From Pseudomonas californiensis (lineage in GTDB: Bacteria > Pseudomonadota > Gammaproteobacteria > Pseudomonadales > Pseudomonadaceae), in NCBI RefSeq assembly GCF_021147775.1, contig NZ_JAGTPK010000007.1:1-64000 (forward strand): a stretch of DNA of 64,000 nt. Reading direction: 5' to 3'. Below, piece by piece: positions 49,685 to 62,855 of the stretch (position 1 is its first letter; every line of letters begins with the position of its first letter). Below the pieces are notes generated by a model. The model saw nothing but the letters and a program-made list of their open reading frames with translations. It searched no databases and was not told the DNA's origin. Both the position numbers and the translations under genes were made by a program.

Positions 49685-52264
49685 ATGAATAAAGCAATTT
49701 CCGACCTTTCTTCACACACCCCCATGATGCAGCAGTACTGGAGGCTGAAAAACCAGCACCCGGACCAGCTGATGTTTTACCGCATGGGTGATTTCTACGA
49801 AATCTTCTATGAAGACGCCAAGAAAGCCGCCAAGTTGCTGGATATTACCCTGACGGCACGCGGTCAGTCGGCCGGGCAAAGCATCCCCATGTGCGGCATC
49901 CCTTATCACGCTGCCGAAGGTTATCTGGCCAAGCTGGTCAAGCTGGGAGAGTCGGTCGTGATCTGCGAGCAGATCGGCGACCCGGCCACCAGCAAGGGCC
50001 CGGTCGACCGTCAGGTCGTACGCATCATCACCCCTGGCACTGTCAGCGACGAAGCATTGCTCGACGAGCGCAGGGACAACCTGATCGCAGCAGTGTTGGG
50101 TGACGAACGTCTGTTCGGCCTTGCGGTACTGGACATCACCAGCGGCAACTTCAGCGTGCTGGAAATCAAGGGCTGGGAAAACCTGCTGGCCGAGCTTGAG
50201 CGTATCAATCCGGTCGAGCTGTTGATTCCGGATGATTGGCCACAGGGCCTGCCTGCTGAAAAACGCCGCGGGGCAAGACGTCGGGCGCCGTGGGATTTCG
50301 AGCGGGATTCGGCTCACAAGAGCCTGTGCCAGCAGTTTTCGACGCAGGACCTGAAGGGCTTCGGCTGCGAAATGCTGACGCTGGCAATCGGTGCAGCCGG
50401 TTGCCTGCTGAGTTATGCCAAGGAAACCCAGCGCACTGCTCTGCCGCATTTGCGCAGCCTGCGTCACGAGCGACTGGACGATACGGTGATTCTGGACGGC
50501 GCCAGCCGCCGCAACCTTGAACTGGATACCAACCTGGCGGGCGGCCGCGATAACACGCTGCAATCGGTCATGGACCGCTGCCAGACGGCCATGGGTACGC
50601 GTCTGCTGACGCGCTGGCTGAATCGCCCGTTGCGGGACCTGACCATTCTTCAGGCGCGTCAGACCTCGATCACCTGTTTTCTGGAGCGTTACCGATTTGA
50701 AAGTCTGCAACCGCAACTCAAGGAAATCGGTGACATCGAGCGGATCCTTGCGCGTATCGGCCTGCGCAATGCCCGTCCAAGAGACCTTGCCCGTTTACGC
50801 GATGCGCTGAGCGCCCTGCCTGCCTTGCAGCAGGCAATGACCGATCTGGATGCGCCGCACCTGCAACAGCTGGCGAGTACTGCGAGCACCTATCCCGAAC
50901 TGGCTGATCTGCTGCAACGCGCAATCATCGATAATCCGCCTGCAGTGATCCGTGACGGTGGCGTCCTCAAGACCGGTTACGACGCCGGGCTGGACGATCT
51001 GCAATCGTTGAGCGAGAACGCGGGCCAGTTTCTGATTGATCTTGAAGCGCGCGAAAAAGCTCGCACTGGTCTCGCCAACCTGAAAGTCGGCTACAACCGC
51101 GTGCATGGCTACTTTATCGAGCTTCCCAGCAAGCAGGCCGAACAGGCGCCCGTCGATTACATTCGCCGTCAAACGCTGAAAGGTGCCGAGCGATTCATCA
51201 CGCCGGAACTCAAGGAGTTCGAAGACAAGGCGCTGTCGGCCAAGAGCCGTGCACTCGCCCGCGAGAAAATGCTCTACGAAGCGTTGCTTGAAGACCTGAT
51301 CGGTCACCTGGCACCACTTCAAGATACCGCTGCAGCGTTGGCCGAGCTTGATGTACTGAGCAATCTGGCCGAGCGCGCGCTGAATCTTGACCTCAACTGC
51401 CCACGCTTCGTTGCAGAGCCGTGCATGCGTATCGAGCAGGGTCGCCACCCGGTTGTAGAGCAGGTGCTGTCCACACCTTTCGTCGCCAACGACCTGGCAC
51501 TGGACGATCAGACCCGCATGCTGGTCATCACCGGTCCGAACATGGGCGGTAAATCGACCTACATGCGCCAGACCGCGTTGATCGTGCTGCTGGCGCACAT
51601 TGGCAGCTTCGTTCCTGCCGCCAGTTGCGAGCTGTCACTGGTGGACCGCATCTTCACCCGGATCGGCTCAAGTGACGACCTGGCGGGTGGCCGCTCCACG
51701 TTCATGGTGGAAATGAGCGAAACCGCGAACATCCTGCACAACGCGACCGATCAAAGTCTTGTGCTGATGGATGAGGTCGGACGTGGCACCAGTACCTTCG
51801 ACGGCCTTTCGCTTGCCTGGGCTGCGGCAGAATGTCTCGCCCAGCTGAGAGCCTACACGCTGTTTGCCACGCATTACTTTGAGCTGACAGTCTTGCCGGA
51901 AAACGAGACGCTGGTCAGCAACGTGCACCTGAACGCCACTGAACACAATGAGCGAATCGTGTTCCTGCATCGGGTGCTGCCAGGCCCTGCAAGCCAGAGC
52001 TATGGCCTCGCCGTGGCCCAGTTGGCGGGCGTTCCAGGCAAAGTGATTACGCGTGCAAAAGAGCATCTGCAACGCCTGGAAACGACCAGCCTGCCCCACG
52101 AACAACCTCGAACCAAGCCGGGCAAGCCAGCAGTACCGCTACAAAGCGATCTGTTCGCAAGCTTGCCGCACCCGGTGCTCGACGAGCTGTCGAAGATCAA
52201 GGTTGATGATCTGACTCCACGTCAGGCGCTGGATTTGCTTTACACATTGCAAACTCGCCTGTGA
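49685..52264 (+). CDS. mutS: DNA mismatch repair protein MutS
   Basis: 859 aa from the ATG at 49685; the TTG at 49649 is unlikely. FYE (37-39) for mismatch contact, Walker [10 protein letters not shown] (617-625), and the [13 protein letters not shown] motif. Recognises mismatches and recruits MutL. Confidence 0.97.
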   Translation: MNKAISDLSSHTPMMQQYWRLKNQHPDQLMFYRMGDFYEIFYEDAKKAAKLLDITLTARGQSAGQSIPMCGIPYHAAEGYLAKLVKLGESVVICEQIGDPATSKGPVDRQVVRIITPGTVSDEALLDERRDNLIAAVLGDERLFGLAVLDITSGNFSVLEIKGWENLLAELERINPVELLIPDDWPQGLPAEKRRGARRRAPWDFERDSAHKSLCQQFSTQDLKGFGCEMLTLAIGAAGCLLSYAKETQRTALPHLRSLRHERLDDTVILDGASRRNLELDTNLAGGRDNTLQSVMDRCQTAMGTRLLTRWLNRPLRDLTILQARQTSITCFLERYRFESLQPQLKEIGDIERILARIGLRNARPRDLARLRDALSALPALQQAMTDLDAPHLQQLASTASTYPELADLLQRAIIDNPPAVIRDGGVLKTGYDAGLDDLQSLSENAGQFLIDLEAREKARTGLANLKVGYNRVHGYFIELPSKQAEQAPVDYIRRQTLKGAERFITPELKEFEDKALSAKSRALAREKMLYEALLEDLIGHLAPLQDTAAALAELDVLSNLAERALNLDLNCPRFVAEPCMRIEQGRHPVVEQVLSTPFVANDLALDDQTRMLVITGPNMGGKSTYMRQTALIVLLAHIGSFVPAASCELSLVDRIFTRIGSSDDLAGGRSTFMVEMSETANILHNATDQSLVLMDEVGRGTSTFDGLSLAWAAAECLAQLRAYTLFATHYFELTVLPENETLVSNVHLNATEHNERIVFLHRVLPGPASQSYGLAVAQLAGVPGKVITRAKEHLQRLETTSLPHEQPRTKPGKPAVPLQSDLFASLPHPVLDELSKIKVDDLTPRQALDLLYTLQTRL

Positions 52265-52508
52265 CGCGGGCCGTTACATGCTGTTAGAATCCCGCGCGGT
52301 CTGGGATGCTCTCAGCTTTTAGCCTGGCTGAGCAGCCGATCGAGCCGCGTGAAACGCAGCGAACCAAGGGTGAGTGGCAGGCGACGCAGTCAGACTGCCT
52401 CAAGGCCACTTATCAAAAGCACGTGATTTCACAGGGCCGGGAAACGTCCCGAACCTGGCAACCCTGTCTGGAAGGGCTCTGCCGCATCGCCTGAGGAGAG
52501 AATTAGAA

Positions 52509-52832
52509 ATGACCTTCGTCGTCACCGACAACTGCATCAAGTGCAAGTACACCGACTGTGTGGAAGTCTGTCCGGTGGACTGCTTCTACGAGGGACCAAA
52601 CTTCCTGGTCATTCACCCGGACGAGTGCATTGACTGCGCTCTCTGTGAGCCTGAATGCCCTGCTCAGGCAATCTTCTCGGAAGACGAGATTCCTGCCGGG
52701 ATGGAAAACTTCATCGAGCTCAACGCCGAGCTTGCCGAGGTGTGGCCTAACATCACGGAAAAGAAAGACGCTTTGCCCGACGCGGCAGAGTGGGACGGTA
52801 AAAAAGACAAGATTGCCGATCTGGAACGCTAG
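52509..52832 (+). CDS. fdxA: 7Fe ferredoxin FdxA
   Basis: 107 aa from the ATG at 52509 (GAGGAGAG before it). Cys pattern C9, C12, C17, C21 then C40, C43, C46, C50, for one 3Fe-4S and one 4Fe-4S cluster. The 244 bases before it, after mutS, carry its promoter; no other gene seen there. Ends with a strong terminator. Likely electron partner for Fpr. Confidence 0.95.
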   Translation: MTFVVTDNCIKCKYTDCVEVCPVDCFYEGPNFLVIHPDECIDCALCEPECPAQAIFSEDEIPAGMENFIELNAELAEVWPNITEKKDALPDAAEWDGKKDKIADLER

Positions 52833-52844
52833 ATTCCAGACAAC

Positions 52845-52871
52845 AAAAAAGGCCCTTCAAGGGCCTTTTTT
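52845..52871. terminator. Bidirectional terminator after fdxA
   Basis: AAAAAAGGCCCTT, CAA, GGGCCTTTTTT: strong hairpin with T-runs on both strands. Confidence 0.9.
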
Positions 52872-52900
52872 GTCAGGTGTTCAAAAGCATGTGAAGCGAT

Positions 52901-53032
52901 AAAAAAGGGGCGGTATGACCCGCCCACACTCATTCCATTGTCCCTGTATTCCCTGATCATCGTCCTGATGAATGGCATCCTGCCATGTCCTCGACTGTCA
53001 TCCTTGACGGCCTGCGCCGATCCCTTGGCACA
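52901..53032 (-). ncRNA. rsmZ: Small regulatory RNA RsmZ
   Basis: On the minus strand about 130 bases carry nine GGA motifs, several in hairpin loops: GTCAAGGATGAC, ATGGCAGGATGCCAT and ATCATCAGGACGATGA read partly from both sides. It ends in a hairpin (GGGCGG / CCGCCC) with a T-run at 52901-52925. This is the make-up of RsmZ, which binds and sequesters RsmA/CsrA proteins, and rsmZ is known to lie between fdxA and rpoS in Pseudomonas. A -10 TAATAT is at 53039-53044, so the RNA should start near 53032. A TGTAAGTC at 53191-53198 is a possible half of the GacA box that controls it. Confidence 0.85.
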
Positions 53033-53190
53033 GCTCCGATATTAGTCATTTGCTGAGCAGAGGCAAGCGCCAGCGCGCAGCAAAATATTTCCGCCCGACA
53101 GTGACCGAAAATAATAATTCTATGTATATCAGAACGTTAATCACAGTCAGGTAGGCATTGAGTGATTACTCTCACCTTCAAAACCAACAT

Positions 53191-53198
53191 GACTTACA
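53191..53198 (-). promoter_or_regulatory. Candidate GacA-box half site upstream of rsmZ
   Basis: TGTAAGTC on the minus strand, about 165 bases upstream of the expected rsmZ start. The known upstream activating site in Gac/Rsm RNAs is TGTAAG-N6-CTTACA; only the left half is clear here. Distance fits. Confidence 0.45.
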
Positions 53199-53337
53199 GC
53201 CTATGTGCGCAATAACCTACATGAGCCGCACGTTTTAAACCGCAGCACTCAGCCGCACGCCCGCGATGCGAATCATCGGGGCTGGGCAACAGAGAATCTG
53301 AAGCAACACACGGTTACATGATGCAAGACATATAAAA

Positions 53338-53373
53338 CAGCCGATATGAACACATCGTGTCGATATCGGCTGT
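53338..53373 (-). terminator. Terminator after rpoS
   Basis: Hairpin ACAGCCGATAT ... ATATCGGCTGT, 11-base perfect arms and a 14-base loop, 22 bases beyond the rpoS stop on the minus strand. No long T-run. Confidence 0.65.
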
Positions 53374-53394
53374 AGTGAGAGCTGGCTGGGGGGA

Positions 53395-54405
53395 TTACTG
53401 AAAGAGCGACTCGCTCGAAAGACCATTCTTTTCCAGGATCTCACGAAGGCGCTTGAGGCCCTCTACCTGGATCTGACGAACACGCTCGCGGGTCAACCCG
53501 ATCTCAAGGCCTACATCCTCAAGTGTACTGCTCTCGTGGCCGCGCAAACCGAAGCGACGTATGACCACTTCACGCTGCTTTTCGGTCAGCTCGGAAAGCC
53601 ACTGATCAATGCTTTGTGACAGGTCATCGTCCTGCAGTAGCTCGCAGGGGTCCGTTGGCCGGTCATCGGTCAACGTATCCAGTAGCGTCTTGTCAGAGTC
53701 TGGCCCAAGAGAGACATCCACCGAGGAAACACGCTCATTGAGCCCAAGCATGCGCTTGACCTCGCCCACCGGTTTTTCCAGCAGGTTCGCGATCTCTTCA
53801 GGGGACGGTTCGTGGTCAAGCTTTTGCGTCAACTCCCTGGCGGCGCGCAGGTAGACATTGAGTTCTTTGACGACGTGAATCGGCAACCGGATAGTCCGGG
53901 TCTGATTCATGATCGCGCGCTCGATGGTCTGACGAATCCACCAAGTGGCGTAGGTAGAGAAGCGGAAGCCGCGTTCAGGATCGAATTTTTCAACAGCCCG
54001 GATCAAGCCCAGGTTGCCCTCTTCGATCAGATCCAGCAATGACAGACCACGATTGACATAGCGTCTGGCGATTTTGACCACCAGCCGCAGATTGCTCTCA
54101 ATCATGCGTTTGCGCCCAGCCGGATCACCACGTTGCGACAAGCGCGCAAAGTGGACCTCTTCTTCCGGGGACAACAGCGGGGAAAAGCCTATTTCATTGA
54201 GGTACAGCTGCGTAGCGTCGAGCGCCCGAGTGTAATCAATATATTTGTGTTGTTTGAGCGATGCGGCGTGCTTTGCTTTCGTGCGCCCAGTAGCAGCAGT
54301 AGACGGCTGCTTCTCTTTCGGCGCTTCCCCCAGGACAATGCCAGCGTCCATGAGGAGCACGTCATCATCGATGTCAAACTCCGGCGCTTCGTTGCTAAGA
54401 GCCAT
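53395..54405 (-). CDS. rpoS: RNA polymerase sigma factor RpoS
   Basis: 336 aa, normal for Pseudomonas. Regions 1.2 to 4.2 are recognisable: [44 protein letters not shown], and the region 4.2 helix-turn-helix [22 protein letters not shown]. Master regulator of stationary phase. Its main promoter in Pseudomonas is inside nlpD. Confidence 0.97.
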   Translation of the reverse strand: MALSNEAPEFDIDDDVLLMDAGIVLGEAPKEKQPSTAATGRTKAKHAASLKQHKYIDYTRALDATQLYLNEIGFSPLLSPEEEVHFARLSQRGDPAGRKRMIESNLRLVVKIARRYVNRGLSLLDLIEEGNLGLIRAVEKFDPERGFRFSTYATWWIRQTIERAIMNQTRTIRLPIHVVKELNVYLRAARELTQKLDHEPSPEEIANLLEKPVGEVKRMLGLNERVSSVDVSLGPDSDKTLLDTLTDDRPTDPCELLQDDDLSQSIDQWLSELTEKQREVVIRRFGLRGHESSTLEDVGLEIGLTRERVRQIQVEGLKRLREILEKNGLSSESLFQ

Positions 54406-54508
54406 TGTTATAGTCCTTTGGTGAGTTCGACCTCAAGCTCCAGCGACGCCTATATCCGTGGCAACGCTTGAGCCTGTTCCTTCTGCGCCAGGAACAGGCT
54501 GGCAACTA

Positions 54509-55375
54509 TCAGCGGCGTGGCAAAAATCCCAGTGGATCTACAGGCTTCCCTTGTCGGCGAATCTCAAAATGCAGCTTCACCCGGTCAGTTCCTGTCGACC
54601 CCATTTCGGCAATCGTTTGCCCTGCCTTGACCTGTTGCCCTTCCCGTACCAAAAGCCTGCGGTTGTGACCGTAGGCGCTGACGTAGGTATCGCTGTGTTT
54701 GATGATGATCAATTCGCCGTAGCCCCGTAATCCACTTCCGGCGTAAACAACTGAACCATCAGACGCTGCCAAAACAGGCTGTCCCAAATCACCAGCGATA
54801 TCAATTCCTTTATTCAAACTACCGTTTGAAGAAAATTTTCCTATCAATATGCCGCTTGAAGGCCACGTCCAACCCGACGGCGACTTGCCAGCCGGGCCCG
54901 TCGCGGTGGTTGCAGATGGAGGTATTACTACCGGTACAACGGCAATCGGCTTTGAAATGACCGTGGTCTTGACCGAGCCGGAGCTGCTGGTACTGGTCGA
55001 AGTCGTGGTGACAGGAGTGCCGCCGCCGGAGCTGGACGCCACTTCCGGCGACGAAGACGAGCGCCCGTCAAAGCGAATGGTCTGACCCGGTTTGATCGTG
55101 AACGGCTCTGGAATCTGGTTACGGGCAGCGAGGGCTTTCCAGTCCCAGCCGTAACGAAACGCAATGGAAAAGAGCGTATCGCCACGCCGGACTACATATT
55201 GCCCAGTGGTAACTGCGGGACGTTGAGCGACCGTATTGCCATTGCGATCAACAACACGAACACCGCCCGAAGGCGAGCTGGAGCAGCCCACCAAAAGGAC
55301 ACTGAGAGCAATGCCAATCAACAGACGCTGATAACTTCTTGAAGACCTGAGCTGCTGAATGACTGCGTGACTCAC
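54509..55375 (-). CDS. nlpD: Murein hydrolase activator lipoprotein NlpD
   Basis: 288 aa. Lipobox LLVGC with C31; LysM domain (YVVRRGDTLFSIAFRYGWDWKALAARN, about residues 59-85); C-terminal M23-like domain (KGIDIAGDLGQPVLAASDG, VSAYGHNRRLLVREGQQVKAGQTIAEMG). The M23 part lacks the complete zinc set, as is usual for NlpD, which activates AmiC amidases at division. Precedes rpoS. Confidence 0.95.
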   Translation of the reverse strand: MSHAVIQQLRSSRSYQRLLIGIALSVLLVGCSSSPSGGVRVVDRNGNTVAQRPAVTTGQYVVRRGDTLFSIAFRYGWDWKALAARNQIPEPFTIKPGQTIRFDGRSSSSPEVASSSGGGTPVTTTSTSTSSSGSVKTTVISKPIAVVPVVIPPSATTATGPAGKSPSGWTWPSSGILIGKFSSNGSLNKGIDIAGDLGQPVLAASDGSVVYAGSGLRGYGELIIIKHSDTYVSAYGHNRRLLVREGQQVKAGQTIAEMGSTGTDRVKLHFEIRRQGKPVDPLGFLPRR

Positions 55376-55581
55376 CCGCCACTCCCTTTACTGGTGACTG
55401 AATTCAAAAGGTGCCTATTGTGCCGCAAGCGCGGCGGGCAGCCAGTGGTTAACTGCGTCATAAACGATGACATGCACGGATCTCAAAACAGATACGATGC
55501 ATTGCGACACTTCATCAATACCGGCAGACGGTTGTAGACCCGCGACCGTCGCCAGAATTCACTCGTTATCCGGGACGACTT

Positions 55582-56995
<1,414 letters not shown>

Positions 56996-57008
<13 letters not shown>

Positions 57009-58054
57009 GAGCTGTCCGTCTGCCCAACCGGCACCAGATCGACGAGTTCGCGCACCAAAACAGTGGCGAAACATCCGGGCGGCAGGACGAATTCCAGTTG
57101 CAGAATGTCAGGCTCGGGATAATGCCACGTCAGCCGCCCAATGGGCAGCCGAAGGATGCGACGTTCGTGCTCCATTCCAGCCCTGACCAACCAGTCGCGA
57201 AGTGATGATTCTTCAGCAGCAATGGCATTTTCGAGCTCAGCGGTCGCGCCAGCAGCTGGCGATGGGCCTTCACCCCATTGCGGACCCGTCGGATGCACAT
57301 CCAGAATGGCCAACCGTGGATCGCTGCACTCGTCGATACCGGCCGGAAAAAAACTTCGACTGTCGGTAAACGCCAGCAGGTCACCGACCTGAGCACGCTG
57401 CCAACTGCCGTCGGCGACTCGCGCTGCCAAGGCACGGTTGAACAGGTAACTGCGCGCAGTCGAAAGCAGCCTGGAGCGCACTGCCCGCTGCTCCGGCAGC
57501 GCCTGGCGTGCAGCATAATCGCGTGCCTCACCCAGGTTTCCGCCCAGATAGCCGAACCGCTGCGCACCAAAATAGTTGGGGATACCCGAGCGGGCAATCG
57601 ACTCAAGGCGCTGATTCAAGGCCTCCTTGTCAGCCTCCAGTTGAGTAAGCCTCAGGGTAAAACCGTTGGCGGCATGCGCGCCGCGTTGCAGCTTGCGCGA
57701 ATGGCGGCTGCTTTTGAGTATCTGCAGCGTCTCATCCTGCGCGGCCGACAGATCAGGATCAGCTTTGCCAGGCAGCTGAATGCTGAACCACTGGCGGGTC
57801 AGCGCCTGGCGGTCCTTGAGACCGGCATAGCTGACAGTGCGTAACTGAACGCCCGCAGCGCGAGCCAAGCGACGGGCAGCTTCTTCAGTATTGAGCCCAC
57901 GTTTTTCGACCCATAGCCACAAATGCTCGCCACTGCCAGACAGGGGTATGTCGAGCACTTCATCCACTTGAAAGTCTTCAGCCGTTGCCTTGAGAACGGC
58001 CCGGCCCAACGCATCGCCATAGGCCCTTGGGCCCAGCAGTTCGAGTTCGGTCAT
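56996..58054 (-). CDS. truD: tRNA pseudouridine(13) synthase TruD
   Basis: 352 aa. The catalytic-Asp segment [15 protein letters not shown] and NYFGAQRFG are diagnostic. Makes pseudouridine at position 13 of tRNA-Glu. Overlaps ispF by four bases. Confidence 0.95.
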
Positions 58055-58524
58055 GCGCGCAGCAACAAAGCAACAGCATGCACGGCAATGCCTTCTTCAC
58101 GACCCACGAAACCCAGCTTTTCAGTGGTGGTGGCTTTCACATTGACCTGGTCCAGCTCAACCTGAAGATCTTCGGCGATAAGCGCCCGCATGGCGTCAAT
58201 ATGCGGCGCCATCTTGGGTGCCTGAGCCACGATGGTGGCGTCGACATTACCCACTTTCCAGCCCTTGATTTGAACCTGTTTGAGCACATGACGCAGCAGT
58301 ACGCGGCTGTCGGCACCCTTGAATTGTGGATCGGTATCGGGGAAATGCTTGCCGATGTCCCCAAGCGCGGCAGCGCCCAAAAGTGCATCACTCAGCGCAT
58401 GGAGCAAAACATCGCCATCAGAATGAGCCAGCAGGCCGAAACCGTGTGCAATCCGCACGCCGCCCAAGGTAATGAAATCGCCTTCTGCGAAACGGTGCAC
58501 ATCATAGCCATGGCCAATACGCAT
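58051..58524 (-). CDS. ispF: 2-C-methyl-D-erythritol 2,4-cyclodiphosphate synthase
   Basis: 157 aa. GHGYDVHRF (metal ligands), [18 protein letters not shown] and [12 protein letters not shown] are present. Fifth step of the MEP isoprenoid pathway. ispD, which acts earlier in the pathway, is at 61668, separated here by the formaldehyde genes. Confidence 0.95.
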   Translation of the reverse strand: MRIGHGYDVHRFAEGDFITLGGVRIAHGFGLLAHSDGDVLLHALSDALLGAAALGDIGKHFPDTDPQFKGADSRVLLRHVLKQVQIKGWKVGNVDATIVAQAPKMAPHIDAMRALIAEDLQVELDQVNVKATTTEKLGFVGREEGIAVHAVALLLRA

Positions 58525-58577
58525 AAAAAAACGCCCCGAAAAAAGTCAGGGCTTGATTCTACCTGCTTTGGAGCACG

Positions 58578-59423
58578 TTAGCTGTTCAAGGCTTCGCCAT
58601 GATGACGCAGATGGTCCTCGATGAAGCTGGCTATGAAGAAATAGCTGTGGTCGTAGCCAGGCTGCATTCTCAGGGTAAGCGGGTACTGCACCGCCTTGGC
58701 TGCCTGAGACAACGCTTCGGGCTTGAGCTGATTGATCAGAAAATCATCCCGGTCACCCTGGTCGACCAGAGTCGGCAACTGCTCGCTGGCCTCTGCGATC
58801 AGCACGCTGGCGTCCCATTCACGCCAGCGTGAGCGATCCTCGCCCAGATAACGGCTGAAAGCTTTCTGCCCCCATGGACAGTCCATCGGGTTGCTGATTG
58901 GCGAAAACGCCGACACCGACTTGTATCGCCCAGGGTTGCGCAATGCGCAAACCAGCGCGCCGTGGCCGCCCATCGAATGTCCACTGATGCTGCGCGCCTG
59001 GGAAGCCGGGAAGTGCGCCTCGATCAGGGACGGCAGCTCTTTCACGACATAGTCGTGCATCTGATAATGCCGAGCGTACGGCGCTTCAGTGGCATTCAGA
59101 TAAAAGCCGGCACCCAGGCCGAAGTCCCAGGCATTGTCCGGATCATCCGGCACATCAGGACCCCGCGGGCTGGTGTCAGGCGCTACCAGGATGATGCCCA
59201 GTTCGGCCGCAATACGCTGAGCAGCGGCCTTCTGCATGAAGTTCTCATCGTTACAGGTCAATCCTGACAGCCAGTAAAGCACCGGCAGCCTGGCGCCCTG
59301 CTCTGCCTGCGGAGGAAGATAAACGGCGAACACCATGTCGCAGCCCAGCACCTGAGAGTGATGCTTGTAACGCTTGTGCCATCCGCCAAAGCTTTTTTGG
59401 CAGGAAATGTTTTCCAGGGTCAT
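58578..59423 (-). CDS. fghA: S-formylglutathione hydrolase
   Basis: 281 aa esterase of the D family. Nucleophile S150 in SGHSMGGHGAL, with Asp in DQGDRDDFL and His in YDHSYFF completing the triad. Splits S-formylglutathione to formate and glutathione in formaldehyde detoxification. 88 bases after adhC and likely in one operon with it. Confidence 0.95.
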   Translation of the reverse strand: MTLENISCQKSFGGWHKRYKHHSQVLGCDMVFAVYLPPQAEQGARLPVLYWLSGLTCNDENFMQKAAAQRIAAELGIILVAPDTSPRGPDVPDDPDNAWDFGLGAGFYLNATEAPYARHYQMHDYVVKELPSLIEAHFPASQARSISGHSMGGHGALVCALRNPGRYKSVSAFSPISNPMDCPWGQKAFSRYLGEDRSRWREWDASVLIAEASEQLPTLVDQGDRDDFLINQLKPEALSQAAKAVQYPLTLRMQPGYDHSYFFIASFIEDHLRHHGEALNS

Positions 59424-59511
59424 GGTCGTCGACTCCCAACGTCAAACCTTGGCCTAGACTGCAAAAGACTCTGTGGACTTCTGCAATCAATGGCCAACTG
59501 TTTGTCGCTGC

Positions 59512-60705
<1,194 letters not shown>

Positions 60706-60728
60706 TTAATGCTGTACAGGGACAATCA

Positions 60729-61625
60729 ATGCATACCAATCGCTGGGAAGGCCTGGACGAGTTTGTCGCGGTGGCTGAGTGTGGCGGCTTCACAGCAGCA
60801 GCGCAGCGGCTGGGTGTGTCGTCTTCACACGTGAGCCGCCAGATCGTGCGTCTCGAAGAACGGCTGCAGACCCGCTTGCTGTATCGCAGCACTCGCAAGG
60901 TCGCGTTGACTGAGGCAGGTCAGACATTTCTACATCATTGCCAGCGTTTGCAGGATGGCCGCGAGGAAGCATTGCGGGCGGTCAACGACCTGACCAGCGA
61001 GCCCAAAGGGTTGTTGCGCATGACCTGTGCAGTGGCTTACGGAGAGCGGTTCATCACCCCGCTGGTGACGCGCTTCATGGATGTCTATCCGCATTTGCGC
61101 GTCGACATCGAACTGAGCAATGACACTCTGGACCTGGTCCACGAAGGCATGGACCTGGCGATTCGACTGGGCCGGTTGCAAGATTCGCGACTGGTTGCCA
61201 CCCGGCTGGCACCACGGCAAATGTACCTGTGCGCTTCACCCTCTTACATCGAGCGCTACGGCAGACCTCACAGCTTGTCGGAACTCAGTCGCCACAACTG
61301 TCTGATCGGAGGCAGCGACACTTGGCTGCTGCAACAGAACGGCCGAGAGTTTTCGCAACGGGTTCAGGGCAATTGGCGCTGTAACAGTGGGCAGGCCGTA
61401 CTGGACGCGGCTTTGCACGGGGTCGGTCTGTGTCAGTTGCCAGACTATTATGTGCAGAAGCATCTGAAGAGCGGCGCGCTGATCTCATTGCTGGAGGCGC
61501 ATCAGCCGCCCAACACGGCGGTCTGGGCGCTGTATCCCCAACAACGGCATCTGTCACCGAAAGTCAGAAAGCTGGTCGATTACCTGAAGCAAGGCCTGGC
61601 ACTGCGCGATGAATACCAGTCGTAG
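60729..61625 (+). CDS. gfnR: LysR family regulator divergent from adhC (GfnR-like)
   Basis: 298 aa. LysR helix-turn-helix (EFVAVAECGGFTAAAQRLGVSSSHVSRQI) and substrate domain. In P. aeruginosa and P. fluorescens the regulator in this place (GfnR) activates the glutathione-dependent formaldehyde operon. The symbol rests on synteny. A 104-base divergent promoter region lies between it and adhC. Confidence 0.8.
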   Translation: MHTNRWEGLDEFVAVAECGGFTAAAQRLGVSSSHVSRQIVRLEERLQTRLLYRSTRKVALTEAGQTFLHHCQRLQDGREEALRAVNDLTSEPKGLLRMTCAVAYGERFITPLVTRFMDVYPHLRVDIELSNDTLDLVHEGMDLAIRLGRLQDSRLVATRLAPRQMYLCASPSYIERYGRPHSLSELSRHNCLIGGSDTWLLQQNGREFSQRVQGNWRCNSGQAVLDAALHGVGLCQLPDYYVQKHLKSGALISLLEAHQPPNTAVWALYPQQRHLSPKVRKLVDYLKQGLALRDEYQS

Positions 61626-61667
61626 CCTGAGCAGACCAGCAGCCTAGTCAGCACTATTTGATCAGAA

Positions 61668-62378
61668 TCAACGCCCGAATTCGCTGCGCCGAAGGCGAAG
61701 CCATTCGAGGTCTTCTGGTCGGGTGACCTTGATGTTATCAGAGCGGCCTTCGATCAGACGGGGCGATTGCCCTGCCCACTCGATGGCCGAGGCTTCATCG
61801 GTAACGCTCACGTTTGATACCAGGCTGTCGGCAAGCGCGCGATGCAAGGCACCCAGACGGAACATCTGCGGCGTATAGGCTTGCCAGATCAGGCTGCGAT
61901 CGACCGTTTCAGTCACTCGCCCCTCAGCGTCTGCACGCTTGAGGGTGTCGCGCGCCGGCACCGCCAGCAAGCCGCCTACCGGATCGTCAGCCAACTCGCT
62001 CAGCAGCGTGTCGAGATCACTGCGCGCCAGATTCGGACGTGCGGCATCGTGCACCAGCACCCAATCTTCATCGCTGGCACCGTTCGCATGCAGGTGCAGC
62101 AAGGCATTGAGTACTGACCCCGAGCGCTCCTGGCCACCCTCCACACGCTGAATACGCGAATCCAGGGCACACGGCAATTCAGGCCACCACGGATCGTCCG
62201 CAGCCAGACTCACGACCAGCCCCTTTAAGCGCGGGTGATCGAGAAAGCAAAGGAGACTGTGTTCAAGGATGGTAAGGCCGCCCAGTTGCAGGTACTGCTT
62301 GGGACGGTCAGCTGCCATGCGGGCGCCAACACCCGCCGCAGGTATCACTGCCCAGAAGGCAGGAAGGAAATCTTTCAT
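61668..62378 (-). CDS. ispD: 2-C-methyl-D-erythritol 4-phosphate cytidylyltransferase
   Basis: 236 aa. AVIPAAGVGARMAADRPKQYLQLGG nucleotide-binding loop and VHDAARPNLARSDL are typical. Third step of the MEP pathway. Twelve bases downstream of ftsB. Confidence 0.95.
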   Translation of the reverse strand: MKDFLPAFWAVIPAAGVGARMAADRPKQYLQLGGLTILEHSLLCFLDHPRLKGLVVSLAADDPWWPELPCALDSRIQRVEGGQERSGSVLNALLHLHANGASDEDWVLVHDAARPNLARSDLDTLLSELADDPVGGLLAVPARDTLKRADAEGRVTETVDRSLIWQAYTPQMFRLGALHRALADSLVSNVSVTDEASAIEWAGQSPRLIEGRSDNIKVTRPEDLEWLRLRRSEFGR

Positions 62379-62389
62379 GGCACCAACTT

Positions 62390-62668
62390 TTATTGCGCCA
62401 ACTGGTAAAGGGTTTCGCCGTCCTTGACCATGCCCAGCTCATGCCTGGCACGCTCTTCAACAGTCTCAAGGCCCTTCTTCAATTCCATGACCTCAGCATC
62501 GAGCACGCGATTTCGCTCCAGCAACACCTCATTCTCGGCGTGCTGATCCGCGATTTGCTGAGTCAGGCTGGCCACTTGTGCGAGGCTTCCGTTACCCACC
62601 CACAGGCGATACTGCAAGCCGGCAAGCAACAGCAGCAGGACGAGGAACAACCAGTTAGGACTGCGCAT
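62390..62668 (-). CDS. ftsB: Cell division protein FtsB
   Basis: 92 aa from the ATG at 62668. One membrane helix (WLFLVLLLLLAGLQYRLWVG) followed by a coiled coil. Forms the FtsQBL divisome complex. In its usual place between eno and ispD. Confidence 0.92.
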   Translation of the reverse strand: MRSPNWLFLVLLLLLAGLQYRLWVGNGSLAQVASLTQQIADQHAENEVLLERNRVLDAEVMELKKGLETVEERARHELGMVKDGETLYQLAQ

Positions 62669-62855
62669 TGAAATATCAGGTACCCAGTAAAAAGACGGCA
62701 GAGCCAACACGATAACAAATGACTGAGGGCATTGAGCCTGACATAAGCCAGGCTCAATCACTCCAGACTACAGCGGAGCGTCAGCATCAACGCTGCGGGA
62801 GAAATCAGGTGCATCGACTTTTCCGCAACGTTCTGCGTCTTTTACCACCTATGGC

